Notes: a model not told the origin generated them from the letters alone. Positions 19,935 to 30,689 are shown, numbered from the stretch's first letter. The stretch is DNA of 44,906 nucleotides from Coxiella endosymbiont of Ornithodoros amblus (GCF_019425495.1 NZ_VFIV01000005.1:1-44906), one strand, 5' to 3'. Numbers and translations: made by a program.

Positions 19935-20766
19935 TTTCGGGTTTCTTCTTTAAACGCAGCAATTGAATACTTCGTTTAGTGGCTAGCATGACGGTTATTT
20001 TCATGGAATCAATTACGATGGATTCGCCTTTTTTCGGTAAGTGTCCGATTTGTTGCATTACGTAGCCGCCAATTGTATCAAAATCTTCATTATCAATCTT
20101 GGTCTCAAAATAATTGTTGAAAACATCGACAGGCGTTAAGGCTTTAACCGTAAATTCCTTAGAATTAAGTTTGGTAATAGGTTCTTCTTCAACAATGTCT
20201 GTTTCATCCTGAATGCTGCCTACAATTTGCTCGAGAATATCTTCGATAGTGATTAAACCAGAGACACTCCCATACTCGTCTACAACGATGGCCATATGAT
20301 AGCGCTTTAACCGGAATTCATTTAGCAAGACATCCAAACGTTTACTTTCTGGGATAAAAATAGCGGGACGTGCAAGATCTTTAATTTGGGTTTTGCCTTG
20401 CTTTTCTTCTACCATGTATTGCAATAAATCTTTGGCTAATAAAATACCGATGACTTCGTCGCGGTTTTCGCTAATAATGGGAAAGCGGGAATGTGCGGAT
20501 TCGATGATAATAGGTAATGTTGATTGCGGTGTAGCATCGTGGTCCACGACAATCATTTGGGCGCGAGGAATCATTACACCGCGCACTTTCTTTTCAGAAA
20601 CCCTCAATACACCTTCTATCATCGCCAGTGCACCTTGATCCAAAAGATTACGTTCTTTTGCATCATGTAAGAGTTCAATGAGTTGTTCGCGGTCTTTTGG
20701 TTCCCAAAGTAAAGCATGGCTTAAACGTTCCAGCCAGGATCGGTGAGGGCGGAGACCTTCCTTCAT
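19927..20766 (-). CDS. corC: CorC/HlyC family protein with CBS pair (YbeX)
   Basis: The 279-residue product has an N-terminal helical lead, two CBS domains (about 65-190), with RGVMIPRAQM and VVDEYGSVSGLITIEDILE, and the C-terminal CorC_HlyC domain with FDTIGGYV and GHLPKKGE. It lacks the membrane DUF21 part, as is normal for YbeX. It is linked to magnesium/cobalt efflux and ribosome-related phenotypes in E. coli. It overlaps lnt and lies downstream of the dead MFS gene. Key segments and length are intact. Confidence 0.93.
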   Translation of the reverse strand: MKEGLRPHRSWLERLSHALLWEPKDREQLIELLHDAKERNLLDQGALAMIEGVLRVSEKKVRGVMIPRAQMIVVDHDATPQSTLPIIIESAHSRFPIISENRDEVIGILLAKDLLQYMVEEKQGKTQIKDLARPAIFIPESKRLDVLLNEFRLKRYHMAIVVDEYGSVSGLITIEDILEQIVGSIQDETDIVEEEPITKLNSKEFTVKALTPVDVFNNYFETKIDNEDFDTIGGYVMQQIGHLPKKGESIVIDSMKITVMLATKRSIQLLRLKKKPENE

Positions 20767-20821
20767 TGGTTTCTCACAATTAATTAATTTAGAAGGTTAT
20801 TATAGCAGCTATGCGTTATAA

Positions 20822-22156
20822 TCAATCCGTCACGTGGCGTTGGTCGTACAATTTCTGACAAGCAGTTTTTGGCACGGCGAACATCACAAAAAAGGCGATG
20901 AATAACAACACCGGTAAAAGAAAAAGCATGAACTGATAGTTTTGAACTGGATAAAATGGCGTTCCTACTGCCATCGTTTGAGTACCTGACCAATAAAGAC
21001 GAGTAAATAACGAATAAGGGGCTGAAAGATCACTGCTCCAATGGTCAGTATGAAACGTGGCGACCGTGGAAATACCGATGGACCGTGGTGGACGGATTTC
21101 TCTGGTGGTCGAGAATATCAACGCTTGTGGTCCCACGCAAAATTCAATTAAAACAGCAAGCTTAAAGCCCCTGAAAAGGAGAAATCCTGGAACGTAAATG
21201 AGAATGAGGGAACAAGAGAAAGTGCTGCTGATCCCTAATGAAAAGAGGTACGCGACGATTTTGGATGCGGTCTGGAAGCCAGCCGGAAAAGGGAGAACCC
21301 AGAAAAGCACTGCCGATAAACAGTAAAGTAACAGCGGTTACGCCCTCAGCCGGAGGCAGATAGTAGGCTTGAATCATAAAATTAACATCCCATAATGAAG
21401 CCAATACTGAAATGGATAAAAAGAGAAAATATCCTACAAAACCGGCCATCCAAAAACACCAATTTTTTAATAATTCAAGTAGACGTCCCCAGGTATCCTT
21501 CCATGAAAAATAACTGCGAGGGACTTGAGCTCTTCAAGAGGGCTTGTTGCGAATTAATAAAAATAACAAAACAGTTAAACCTAGACCGATATAGATAGTT
21601 AAATAAACAGCTTGACGCCAACCAAAAACGACCACGATCTGGGATGAGAGAATATCCGCAACACAGTGCCGATGGTGCCTAAATGCGGTAGCGATGCCCG
21701 CAAATAGAGCAAAATGTTTTTTAGGGAGCCATAAAGTTGTTAATTTTAAGGCACCAATAAAACCAAAGGCAGATCTACCCCCATCAGAATACAGCCGAAA
21801 AAAGTAGACGGTAAATTCAGAAAAGTAGTAAAAATGAAAACGCCAACGCTGCATAAAAATGAAGATAAGGTGAGTTCCACCGAGGATTCTAGCAGTCCAT
21901 GATAACGCCGCAAGGAATTTGTAAATGGGTATAGACATATAAAAATAAAAAGCCGAAATAAACCAATCATGGGTGCTACGGCGTTGAATTGATACATTAA
22001 AAGATGGGTCATTACGCTGGGCGTTACGCGAAAGAAAAAATCATAGAAATAAAATAAAGCGGCGAGCAGACAAATCAACCACGGAATTAAAGAGTCTCTT
22101 AAAAAGAGGGGATCGCGTTCTTGGGATTGTAAAGGTGTTTCTTAATTATTCTTCAT
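20822..22156 (-). pseudogene. MFS transporter, degraded
   Basis: The gene starts at the ATG at 22156, which overlaps the ybeY stop as ATGA. It hits an in-frame TAA after four codons and then continues in the same frame with an N-terminal segment reading LICLLAALFYFYDFFFR. Major-facilitator segments follow in three or four frames: KLTTLWLPKKHFALF, WRQAVYLTIYIGLGLTVLL, GWLPDRIQNRRVP. The overall length of about 1.3 kb equals a full 12-segment transporter, so damage is by small indels and stops. The substrate cannot be inferred. It is inserted in the ybeY-corC operon, where many gammaproteobacteria have no gene. Confidence 0.85.
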
Positions 22157-22605
22157 ACAGATTTTTTAAATCCAAGTTGCGATAAAATTTTTATTTCCAA
22201 ATTTTCCATTTCCTCAGCGTCTCCGTTTTCAACATGATCATACCCTAACAAATGTAAAAAGCCATGGGTAACTAAACGAGCAAAATGAGCTTCTGTAGTT
22301 TTGTGTTGTGCGTGAGCTTCTTCCGCCACTAGCGGTGCGCAGATCGCTAAATCCCCGAACGATTCCGAGGGGAAGCCCGGGATTGCCTCGTCTGGGAAGG
22401 ATAAAACGTTCGTAGGGCCCTTTTTATATCGATAGTGCTCATTTAATTCAGCGCTTTCTTCTTTATCAATAAAACGGATAGTTAACGCCGATTTATTTTT
22501 ATCTGTGGGGATAAATTGTAATGCTGTTTTGATCCATTTCTCTATCTTTGAAAGACTCGGAAGATCTTCGAATTGTGTTGCGTTCTGAACATCAATAGAG
22601 ATCAT
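22153..22605 (-). CDS. ybeY: endoribonuclease / rRNA maturation factor YbeY
   Basis: YbeY is a zinc RNase used in 16S rRNA 3'-end maturation and ribosome quality control. The 150-residue product has the signature [11 protein letters not shown], with zinc ligands His114, His118 and His124, and the upstream TNVLSFP motif (65-71). Length is typical. It overlaps the phoH stop by four bases (ATGA) and the MFS start by another ATGA, showing a tightly packed ancestral operon. It stays intact while both neighbours are broken. Confidence 0.97.
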   Translation of the reverse strand: MISIDVQNATQFEDLPSLSKIEKWIKTALQFIPTDKNKSALTIRFIDKEESAELNEHYRYKKGPTNVLSFPDEAIPGFPSESFGDLAICAPLVAEEAHAQHKTTEAHFARLVTHGFLHLLGYDHVENGDAEEMENLEIKILSQLGFKKSV

Positions 22606-23464
22606 TCGGCGCTTTCTTCCTCATAAGCTTCAATAGTCCACTGAACCATCGGATGCCGAACGATATCATTTGATTTAAAAAAGGTAAATTGAATTTCGTC
22701 AATGTCACGCAATAAAGTAATAGCATGCGCAATCCCGATTCTGTCGTTTTTGGTAAATCTGTTTGCGTAATGTCTCCTGTGATAACGGCTTTCGAACAAA
22801 ATCCGATGCGGGTCAAAAACATTTTCATTTGTTCTCTCGTCGCATTTTGAGCTTCATCTAAAATAACAAAAGAATCATTGAGTGTTCGACCGCGCATATA
22901 AGCGAGAGGCGCGATTTCAATAATCCCTTTTTCAGAAAGTTGACTAACTTTTGCAATCCCGATCATTTCAAACAATGCATCGTATAAAGGACGCAGATAG
23001 GGATCAATTTTTTGCGTGAGATCACCGGGTAAATAACCCAGTTTTTCACCGGTGCCAAAATTAATATCGTATTTTTGTATCGCGTTTAGGTAATGTTGTT
23101 GATTAGGGGTGCGCGCTTTAACGCGGAGCTGATGTGTTTTAAGTTCATAGTCACCCACTTTTTCTTTATGTTTTGTTTCGGATTCAGGGTAATCCATTTC
23201 GCAGATACGTAACAACACTTCATTCGGGGTAATACTTCGGCGATACGCAGCCTCTTTATATAAAGTTTTTAGCACTTCGGCAGCTTTATCTACGGATTTG
23301 GGGATACCAATAACTTCAAAATTACTGCCCCGATTATTAATTTCCACGCCGAGGCGGTGTTCGATAAGATGTAAATTCTCATCGAATTGCCCGCAAAGCT
23401 TCGCTAGGCGTTTATTATCGTGAGGCGTTAATTCCAATCGTCGCGTTGATTCAGAAATATCCAA
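22602..23464 (-). pseudogene. phoH: PhoH family ATPase (YbeZ), Walker A deleted and frameshifted
   Basis: The start is probably the TTG at 23464, with AAGGAT just upstream. The first part reads as normal PhoH to YDINFG (about 23065), then jumps directly to [11 protein letters not shown]. The segment that should lie between, with GPAGTGKT and the following LVRPAVEA, is missing, an in-frame loss of about 30-35 codons. Walker B ([11 protein letters not shown]) and GDITQTDLP remain. Then a frameshift near 22760 moves the C-terminus ([15 protein letters not shown] to EAYEEESAE) to another frame, ending at 22602. Without a P-loop the protein could not bind ATP. PhoH/YbeZ normally partners YbeY. Confidence 0.9.
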
Positions 23465-23474
23465 AAGGTTATCC

Positions 23475-24794
23475 TTAACAAACTTCGCCCCAGAGTGAAT
23501 AAGGGCGAGCTTCTTTAATTTTAATCGTGACCATCTGCCCAATCAATGGGGTATCGCCATTAAAATTAACGACTCGATTATTTTCTGTGCGGCCACTTAA
23601 TTGACCGGGGTATTTTTTGGATGGTCCGGTGACTAAGATGCGTTGCTGGGTACCAAGCATCGATTGGCTGATTTCAGTCGCTTTCGCATTGATGCAATTT
23701 TGAAGAATGGCCAAACGTTCTTTTTTAACAGCCATGGGCACATCATCTAGTAATTGAGCCGCTGGCGTGCCGGGGCGAGGGCTGTAGATGAAACTAAACG
23801 AATGATCAAAATCAATGTCATGGATTAAATTCATCGTTGCCTCAAAATCCGCGTCGGTTTCCCCAGGAAAACCGATGATGAAATCAGAGGAAAGACTAAT
23901 ATCTGGACGTACTGCTCGAAGCTTGCAAATTTTCGATTTGTATTCGCGGACGGTATAGTTGCGTTTCATAGCGGTGAGAATGCGGTCCGACCCGCTTTGA
24001 ATGGGGAGATGCAGATGATTGGCGAGCTTGGGCTCTTCTGCATAAGCGTCAATTAGATTTTCAGAAAAAGCTGAAGGATGGGAGGTGGTAAAACGAATTC
24101 GCTCAATGTTATCCATAGCGGTTAAGTAATGGATCAATAATGCTAAATCCGCTACCTGTCCATGGTGCATTAGCCCACGATAATCATTTACATTTTGCCC
24201 GAGTAAAGTGACTTCTCGCACTCCTTGTTCGGATAAACTGGCGACTTCAGTAATCACATCATCAAATGGCCGGCTGATTTCTTCACCGCGGGTATAAGGG
24301 ACCACGCAAAAAGTACAGTACTTGCTGCACCCTTCCATAATCGAAACAAAAGCGCTTGGCCCCTCTGCGCGAGGCTCTGGCAAGCGGTCGAATTTTTCAA
24401 TTTCGGGGAAGGTAATGTCTACTACTGATTTTCTTTTTTGAATAACGGAATCCAAAAGATCGGGGAGGCGATGCAAGGTTTGAGGACCAAAAACGATGTC
24501 AACAAAGGGCGCTCGTTTTAAAATAGTTTCACCTTCTTGAGTAGCGACACAGCCGCCCACCCCGATGACGACGTGAGGACGTTTTTCTTTAAACGGACGC
24601 CAGCGACCCAAGTCCGAGAAAACTTTTTCCTGCGCTTTCTTGCGGACTGAGCAAGTATTTAATAAAAAAACATCAGCAAGGTCGGGATCGTCCGTTAATT
24701 CTAAGCCATGGGAGTACTTAAGCACGTCTGCCATCTTTGCAGAGTCATACGCGTTCATTTGACAGCCGTTTGTTTTTAAATACAGTTTTTTCAT
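23475..24794 (-). CDS. miaB: tRNA-2-methylthio-N6-dimethylallyladenosine synthase
   Basis: MiaB is a radical-SAM methylthiotransferase that modifies A37 of tRNAs reading UNN codons. The 439-residue product has the N-terminal UPF0004 domain with three cluster ligands Cys11, Cys48 and Cys82. The radical-SAM triad is Cys156, Cys160 and Cys163 in CSKYCTFC. It ends with a TRAM domain. Length is typical. It ends 10 bases before the presumed phoH start, the usual miaB-phoH-ybeY order. Intact. Confidence 0.97.
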   Translation of the reverse strand: MKKLYLKTNGCQMNAYDSAKMADVLKYSHGLELTDDPDLADVFLLNTCSVRKKAQEKVFSDLGRWRPFKEKRPHVVIGVGGCVATQEGETILKRAPFVDIVFGPQTLHRLPDLLDSVIQKRKSVVDITFPEIEKFDRLPEPRAEGPSAFVSIMEGCSKYCTFCVVPYTRGEEISRPFDDVITEVASLSEQGVREVTLLGQNVNDYRGLMHHGQVADLALLIHYLTAMDNIERIRFTTSHPSAFSENLIDAYAEEPKLANHLHLPIQSGSDRILTAMKRNYTVREYKSKICKLRAVRPDISLSSDFIIGFPGETDADFEATMNLIHDIDFDHSFSFIYSPRPGTPAAQLLDDVPMAVKKERLAILQNCINAKATEISQSMLGTQQRILVTGPSKKYPGQLSGRTENNRVVNFNGDTPLIGQMVTIKIKEARPYSLWGEVC

Positions 24795-24822
24795 TTATCC
24801 AAAGTTCAAATTAATTAATTAA

Positions 24823-26499
24823 TTAATGTAGGAGATTTCTTTGCGGCCAGCGAGTGTGTTTCAAATTCTTCATCGGGCACTGTGAGGGAATGCCTGTATT
24901 GACTTCCTCTTCCAGGTGGGCGAGGGTGTCTGCAACGTGCTTGTTACTGGCTCGAAATGTGACCGCTAAATAAAGGCAACCTAAACATAAAATAGCCAGA
25001 TACAGAAAATCCCAACCGAAGTGAATTTTATTAATACCGCCGCCGTAAGAACCTAAATAAGAAACAATATTTAAGCCCACTAAATAGGGCCACATCCATG
25101 TTGCTGCGCGCCAATTCATGTGAATACCACGCGGACGTTTAGAAAACAAACGATAAACCACAAAAAGCATAAAAGAAATAAAAAGACTCAATCCCAATTT
25201 AGAAACGACACTCCATCCAGCCCAATAAACAATGAGTGTGCAAATATAAAAACCAAAAAAACTCCAGACGGTGATTAACGGTAAACGAAAAACGCGCTTA
25301 TGTTCCGGCAGTTGATAACGTAGAGACAAACAACAAATCGGGCCGGTGATATAAGATAAGGCGATAATAGAGGACATAAATTCAGCCATGGCGTACCAGC
25401 CATGGAAAGGCAGAAAAAATGTCATACTAACAATAAAATTCACGAACACCGCTTTAGCAGGAATACCGCGTTTATTCACTTCTTGTAAGAATTTAGGTAA
25501 TTGGCGGTTGGCGCTTAAACCGTAGAGAATTCGCGAGGAGCTCGTACTATAAACAAGCCCAGCGGCACTGGTGGCAATCATAGCGTCGATATATAAAAGA
25601 ATAGCCATCCAAGTAACACCGAAAGTCATTAATAAACCCGCTAAAGGACCTGCATCACCAATAAAATGCACGAAAAGCCAGCCTTTGGATAAACTCTCTG
25701 GGGTTAGCGCACTGATAAAGCCGATTTGGAGTAATAAATAAATAAGTAATACAATGATTAAACTACCGAGAATGCTGATAAGCACGGTTCGATGGGGGTT
25801 TTCCGCCTCACCGGCTAGTTCTACGGCTTGTTTAAAGCCATTAAAAGCAAACAAAATACCGCCCGTTGCCAATGCGGCAAAAACCCCTTTCCATCCATTA
25901 GGCATAAATCCGCCATAGTGAGGATTATTAAAGTTATGGGGATGAAAGGCCACGGCCATCAACACAATTGCCGTCAAAAGGGGAATAATTAATTTCCAAA
26001 AAGAGAAAATATTATTGAGCCATGTAATTAAACGAATGGAATAAATATTAATTAAGCTAAAACCGACCATCATGAGCGTGGCAATTACATACCCAAGAGG
26101 GCTTAATCCATGTATACCCGCCCCATGATCCCGAATTAAAGTTGGCCAGTAATTCGCCGCATATTGAATCATGGCCTGAACTTCGATAGCGGGGGCGGTC
26201 ATCAGATTGAACCAGGTAATCCACCCAAAAAAAAGACTTACAAAGGTACCGTGCGTTAATTGAGGGAAGCGCGTGCTGCCTCCGGTGATAGGCAACATAG
26301 TTACTATTTCTGCGTAAGTAAGAGCCACTATCATAACTAAGATGCCCCCGAATACCCAGGCAAGTAGGGATGCGGGACCTGCTAAACGACCGACGTACAG
26401 CGAACTAAATAACCACCCCGACCCGATCATAGCGCTGACCGCTGACATCATTAAACCAATCGGGCCAATACGTCGTTTGTAGGCATGCACGTCATTCAT
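24823..26499 (-). CDS. APC-family amino acid permease
   Basis: The 558-residue product has about twelve hydrophobic segments and the APC N-terminal signature, IGPIGLMMSAVSAMIGSGWLF (in two parts, 12-32), with the conserved GSGW helix break. An EMAGEAEN-like motif reads ELAGEAENPHRT (about 227-238). The C-terminal tail (about 520-558) is hydrophilic. It would import an amino acid by cation symport or exchange, with unknown specificity. It may depend on its own promoter, or be read before miaB, with a 28-base gap to the miaB start. Retention in a decaying genome suggests dependence on host amino acids. Confidence 0.9.
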   Translation of the reverse strand: MNDVHAYKRRIGPIGLMMSAVSAMIGSGWLFSSLYVGRLAGPASLLAWVFGGILVMIVALTYAEIVTMLPITGGSTRFPQLTHGTFVSLFFGWITWFNLMTAPAIEVQAMIQYAANYWPTLIRDHGAGIHGLSPLGYVIATLMMVGFSLINIYSIRLITWLNNIFSFWKLIIPLLTAIVLMAVAFHPHNFNNPHYGGFMPNGWKGVFAALATGGILFAFNGFKQAVELAGEAENPHRTVLISILGSLIIVLLIYLLLQIGFISALTPESLSKGWLFVHFIGDAGPLAGLLMTFGVTWMAILLYIDAMIATSAAGLVYSTSSSRILYGLSANRQLPKFLQEVNKRGIPAKAVFVNFIVSMTFFLPFHGWYAMAEFMSSIIALSYITGPICCLSLRYQLPEHKRVFRLPLITVWSFFGFYICTLIVYWAGWSVVSKLGLSLFISFMLFVVYRLFSKRPRGIHMNWRAATWMWPYLVGLNIVSYLGSYGGGINKIHFGWDFLYLAILCLGCLYLAVTFRASNKHVADTLAHLEEEVNTGIPSQCPMKNLKHTRWPQRNLLH

Positions 26500-26863
26500 A
26501 AAGTCTCTCCTATCGGCTACACACTATTTCGATTTCATGGTCATTAAATAGTGGGGGAGATTGTAACTGCTTGCCGAGATGGGTTCAAATCTTAATTTGA
26601 GGACAGAGGAAAGAGGTAGGGGATTACGCGCCGGGTGACGCTTACCTCCTTATGTTACTTTCACTTCATACAGTCGCTGGCAGTAAGAAATAACGAGTAG
26701 AAAACTCTCCTCCATCAGCCTCTATGCTGCACATAACCAACTCACTATTAATGTGCCACAAAACTATCTTAGCTTGAAGAGAGTGGTGAGTTACGGAGCT
26801 GATAGTTTAAACTTAAACTAGAATTCCCATAACAACCGCCTCCGGTTGAGTTTTGATCATACC

Positions 26864-26879
26864 ACATCGTGTACGATGT
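26864..26879. promoter_or_regulatory. short palindrome, operator-like
   Basis: ACATCGT-GT-ACGATGT is a perfect 7-base inverted repeat with a 2-base centre, the size of a dimeric repressor site. No intact regulator gene adjoins it, so function is inferred and weak. Confidence 0.25.
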
Positions 26880-27522
26880 ATGCGGTGATAAGTTTCTTCC
26901 TGGATTTTCTCAATATTTCCCGTCATGAACGCAGAGTTGACCCGTTTTTTGTATGAAAAAGGTCTCCGACGTATTGTTAGTAAGGGGAAATTTATAGATA
27001 GGGGTAGCTTAGCGTGCTTACCAAGAGAGTGAGTAAAATGAGATGTTTCTTCATTTCATTTGATTAATAGTCATAATTGCAAGTTGCACATATAATAATC
27101 AATCATGATTAGATTTACAGCAATTTTATTTACCAATCCAATTTTATAGATAGTTTGTGCATTCTTTTTTTCAACGGCTGGCCTTAATTAACACAAATTT
27201 CAGAATTGTAAATTATACCCAGCCACAAGGAGTGCAAGAATATTCCGTAGAAGTAACTGCACAACTTGAACTGCCTGCCCCCACTGGGGTCCTGCGGGTG
27301 ATGCTTTTTGTGGTAGCGGTACTAGCCCCGCCCTGCAGGGCAAACTTTAACATCAGCTTAACCTGTAAATATCTCCAATTGAGCTTTGACTATTCTGTAT
27401 CTACCTATGATGGAGGTTCAAACGTGATGTTCCTTATTCATCACAGAGATCACGTAACCAAACACAATTACTATGTCTAGCATTACCATAAGAAAAGCTT
27501 GTAGTACTATACGATAACAATA

Positions 27523-27560
27523 AATCCTTCAAACCAATCCTGGTTACACTATGAAGGATT
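27523..27560. repeat. inverted repeat with 20-base loop
   Basis: AATCCTTCA (27523-27531) and TGAAGGATT (27552-27560) are perfectly complementary. It lies about 175 bases upstream of the aminopeptidase gene and could be an RNA hairpin or a protein-binding site; no T tract follows. Confidence 0.35.
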
Positions 27561-27735
27561 AGGAACGGGGGAAGATAATGGATTTTAGGTTAGCACCCAT
27601 CAATCCTAATTTCTCTTGAATTCTGAAAATATTGATCCTTTTTCAAGAAAAACTTAAGGCTAATCCCAACGAGCTTTGTGTTTTCACGTGAAGTAATATA
27701 CCATTATACAATTACTTTATATCCAGGAGTCATCG

Positions 27736-29112
27736 GTGGTCGATTGCTATATCACTGAAAAGAAAAAGAATTTCATACCGATTCAACCCATGATGCCGGA
27801 TGAGTTGCCGAATTGGTTAGATACGCAAGATGTCTGCACCCAACGATGGGTGAAAGCGAGTGGATTTGTAGGCTTGGCAGGCACTGTTTGCTGTATTCCG
27901 GAATCCACGGGCGCCTTGCAGCGGATTTTGCTCGGTGTGACTGATTGTGAATACAGTTGGCATTTCGGAGGATTGCCGAAAGTTTTGCCTCCAGGAGCCT
28001 TCGAGATGAGCCAAGATGATTTTGAAAACGAAGAATATTATCAGCGAGCTTTGCTCGCCTTTGGTCTTGGCAGTTATCAATTTGATGTCTATCGGGAAAG
28101 GCCCCCTTATTTAGCAAAATTATTTTTGCCACAAGCACACCAAAAACGTGTGACCGATTGGCTTACTACGATTTATTTAATTCGTGATTTAATTAACACA
28201 CCCGCCGAAGACATGGGGCCATCGGAATTAGCACAAGCGGTTAAGCATATTGCGAAAGAATTTGAAGCAAAAGTCAAAATAATCGAAAGCAAAGACCTTG
28301 AAACCGAATTTCCGGCAATTTACGCCGTTGGCCGTTCTGGTAGCCAGCCGCCGCTGTTAATCGATCTAAAATGGGGTGATATAAAAGCCCCGAAAGTGAC
28401 GTTAGTCGGCAAAGGAGTGTGTTTTGACAGCGGTGGTTTAGATATAAAAACCTCTGGGGATATGCTCTTAATGAAAAAGGACATGGGGGGTGCGGCACAT
28501 GCCCTAGGGCTGGCTCGGATGATCATGCTGCAACAATTGCCCGTGCGTTTACGCTTACTCATTCCCACCGTGGAAAACGCCATTGGAAGTCGAAGCTATC
28601 GCCCTGGCGATGTAGTGCAAACTCGCACTCGGGAAACAATCGAAATTACCAATACAGATGCGGAAGGTCGAGTCATCCTGGCGGATGCCTTAGCGGAAGC
28701 GGTAAAAGAAGACCCTGATTTGCTCATCGACTTTTCTACACTCACCGGCGCTGCGCGGGTAGCGCTTGGGCCGAATTTACCCGCGTTATTTGTTAACCAA
28801 AATTCACTGGCGCAAGCATTGATTGACGCCTCACTTAAAACCGATGATCCATTGTGGCGATTGCCTTTGTTTCAGCCTTATCGGAATTATTTAAAAAGTG
28901 AGGTTGCCGACCTCACCAATAGTTCACAAAACCGAATGGCTGGCGCCATTATCGCCGCTTTATTTTTACAGCATTTTGTCTCCGATCAAATTCCGTGGGC
29001 GCATTTTGATATCTTCGCATGGAATATGGAGGACTTGCCTGGCAGACCGATCGGTGGAGAAGCGGTAGCTTTGCGCGCTGTCTTCCATTACCTTGAACAG
29101 CAATATCGGTGA
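27736..29112 (+). CDS. M17 leucyl aminopeptidase family protein
   Basis: A cytosolic two-metal aminopeptidase that removes N-terminal residues from peptides. The 458-residue product has the M17 metal and catalytic residues: Lys226, Asp231 and Lys238 in the segment KGVCFDSGGLDIK, Asp249 in MKKDMGG, and NTDAEGR at 306-312. The start is a GTG at 27736 with CCAGGAG about 8 bases upstream. The short N-terminal domain is more like the PepB-type subgroup than PepA. It is the first gene of a plus-strand run whose other members (fadE, fadB) are broken, so it survives alone. Confidence 0.93.
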   Translation: MVDCYITEKKKNFIPIQPMMPDELPNWLDTQDVCTQRWVKASGFVGLAGTVCCIPESTGALQRILLGVTDCEYSWHFGGLPKVLPPGAFEMSQDDFENEEYYQRALLAFGLGSYQFDVYRERPPYLAKLFLPQAHQKRVTDWLTTIYLIRDLINTPAEDMGPSELAQAVKHIAKEFEAKVKIIESKDLETEFPAIYAVGRSGSQPPLLIDLKWGDIKAPKVTLVGKGVCFDSGGLDIKTSGDMLLMKKDMGGAAHALGLARMIMLQQLPVRLRLLIPTVENAIGSRSYRPGDVVQTRTRETIEITNTDAEGRVILADALAEAVKEDPDLLIDFSTLTGAARVALGPNLPALFVNQNSLAQALIDASLKTDDPLWRLPLFQPYRNYLKSEVADLTNSSQNRMAGAIIAALFLQHFVSDQIPWAHFDIFAWNMEDLPGRPIGGEAVALRAVFHYLEQQYR

Positions 29113-29121
29113 AGCTATTTT

Positions 29122-30627
29122 ATGGCATTGCTAACACGGTTTCGCCAGCAGTTACCATCGACTTCTCAAATTGAGCGTGAAGTTTTACAAGCCCGTGCCA
29201 CCTGGTGGGAGAAGCAATTTCTTAGTGGCAATCCCGATTGGGAGCAATTATTTGCTTTAAAAAAACCAATGCATTGTCGCAGTGATCACAGTCATGGTGC
29301 CGCACTCGCTTGGTCCGGCAGAATTTTTGTCCCATTATGGAACTGAAGAACACGCTATTATTTACCACGATTAGCAAAAGGCGAAGAAATTGGTTGCTTT
29401 GCGCTGACAGCAGTAGAGGCTGGCAGCGATGGATTAAAAGGGGCGTTCGTTATAAATCTCCTAATTTAGTAGTAGCTTTTTTAAACGTCCCTATTTGTGG
29501 TGAGGATGTGTTTATCCCATTTGATTTTATTCCTGGTGGGAAATTTGCCTTAGAAAAAGGGTGGAGGATGATGACGGAGTGTTTATCTTTAGGGCGAGGG
29601 ATTTCTTTTCCTTGTGTTGTAACAGTAGGAGCTCAATTAAGTCTTTTTAACCAGCGGTGCTTATGCGCAAATCAGTCATCAATTTAAACTTAAACGCCCT
29701 ATCGGTGATTTTGAAGGGATTGCGTTTTCGCTCGCGAAAATCGGCGGAATTACGTTTTTAGTGAAGCAACATGAATATTTTCAGCACAGGCGGTGGATGA
29801 GGGTTTACACCCTTCGATTGCCTCGGTTATCGCCAAATATTATTTAACTGAATTATGGCGAAAAGCCCTTAACTATGCCATGGATATTTACGTCGGGTGT
29901 GGTATTCAGTTAGAGCCGCGTAATTATTAGACTTGGCCTACAAGCGGTGCCCATCAGCATAACTGTGGAGGGCGCCAATATTTTAATTTAACCCGTAATT
30001 TAATTATTTTTGGTCATGGGGTATTGCGTTGTCATCCTTATTTTAGGAAAAGAATTAATTGCGGCGTAAAAAGCTGACCGGTCAGAATTTGCTGGATTGT
30101 TACTAAAGCCAGATGGGATTGTTTTCAGCTAATTTATACCGGCTTATTTTTTTATGGAATTAGCGACGGATGTAGAATTATTATTCGTAAAAAACGCGGT
30201 TGAAAAATTATTTACGACAATTGATACAAATGAGTTGCGTGTTAAATGTGGTTCGAAATCTAACACTATTAGCTCTTAGTGGCGAATTAAAGCCAAAAGA
30301 ATCGTTGACAGCGCGGTTAAGCCATATAGTGGCTCATCTTTATTTGGCATCCGCGGTATCAAATCGTGACAACGGATGGCCTGTTGACAATGGGCATTTT
30401 TTAATGTGTTGTTTGGTTTTTCCCTCGAGGCGCGCATATTCCCCGCCGGACGCCTTGAAAAGGCGTTTTTTAAGAATGGCAAAACGGAAACCATTATGGA
30501 AGAAATTCACGGGATGAAAGGAAATTTATCAAGTCGCATTGAAACGGCTTATCAGGCGGATCAATTGCCATCTGAGGGACGGGATAAATTGCAAGCTTTT
30601 GCTGTACTTTATTGGGATGTATTGTAA
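29122..30627 (+). pseudogene. fadE: FadE-type acyl-CoA dehydrogenase, degraded
   Basis: The start (29122) matches the long FadE family, with TWWEKQFLSGNPDWEQLFAL. After about 50 codons it jumps to ITVMVPHSLGPAEFLSHYGTEE, so about 100 codons including part of the N-terminal domain are gone. Family landmarks then appear in alternating frames: LAKGEE, FALTAVEAGSDG, GWRMMTECLSLGRGISFP, QFKLKRPIGDFEG, NLIIFGHGVLRCHP, and a C-terminal piece ending at 30627. FadE oxidises acyl-CoA in the first step of beta-oxidation. The remaining length (1.5 kb) against the usual 2.3-2.5 kb and many frameshifts show it is dead. Confidence 0.88.
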
Positions 30628-30661
30628 GTAGATAAATTTTAAAAGCAGTAATCGCCGACCT

Positions 30662-30689
30662 CGTCATTCCCGCGTAGGCGGGAATGACG
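30662..30689. repeat. perfect hairpin repeat (2 of 3), dRS3-like
   Basis: CGTCATTCCCGC-GTAG-GCGGGAATGACG is a perfect 12-base stem with a 4-base loop, between fadE and fadB. The downstream flank GACGAAGC and AAAATTGAAATGG is shared with the copy at 37071-37112, so the repeat unit extends beyond the hairpin. The core resembles the ATTCCC-N8-GGGAAT repeats known in Neisseria. Confidence 0.75.

Larger units (their letters stand above)
26500..27735. other. 1.2-kb gap without a convincing gene
   Basis: No tRNA or clear coding region was recognised. The longest frame is 27157-27480 (+, 107 codons from GTG, low complexity of evidence, no family). A strong Shine-Dalgarno-like TAAGGAGGT on the minus strand near 26643-26652 is followed by no open frame. 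The minus strand between 26960 and 26640 has short peptide-like pieces that may be an eroded gene. Two inverted repeats are listed separately. Confidence 0.45.

Noticed and set aside
26643-26652. Perfect Shine-Dalgarno-like TAAGGAGGT on the minus strand
   Set aside because: No start codon with a sustained frame follows, so not called as a gene signal.
27773-28138. Open frame of 121 codons on the minus strand
   Set aside because: Antisense of the M17 aminopeptidase; the plus-strand product has all the metal ligands.
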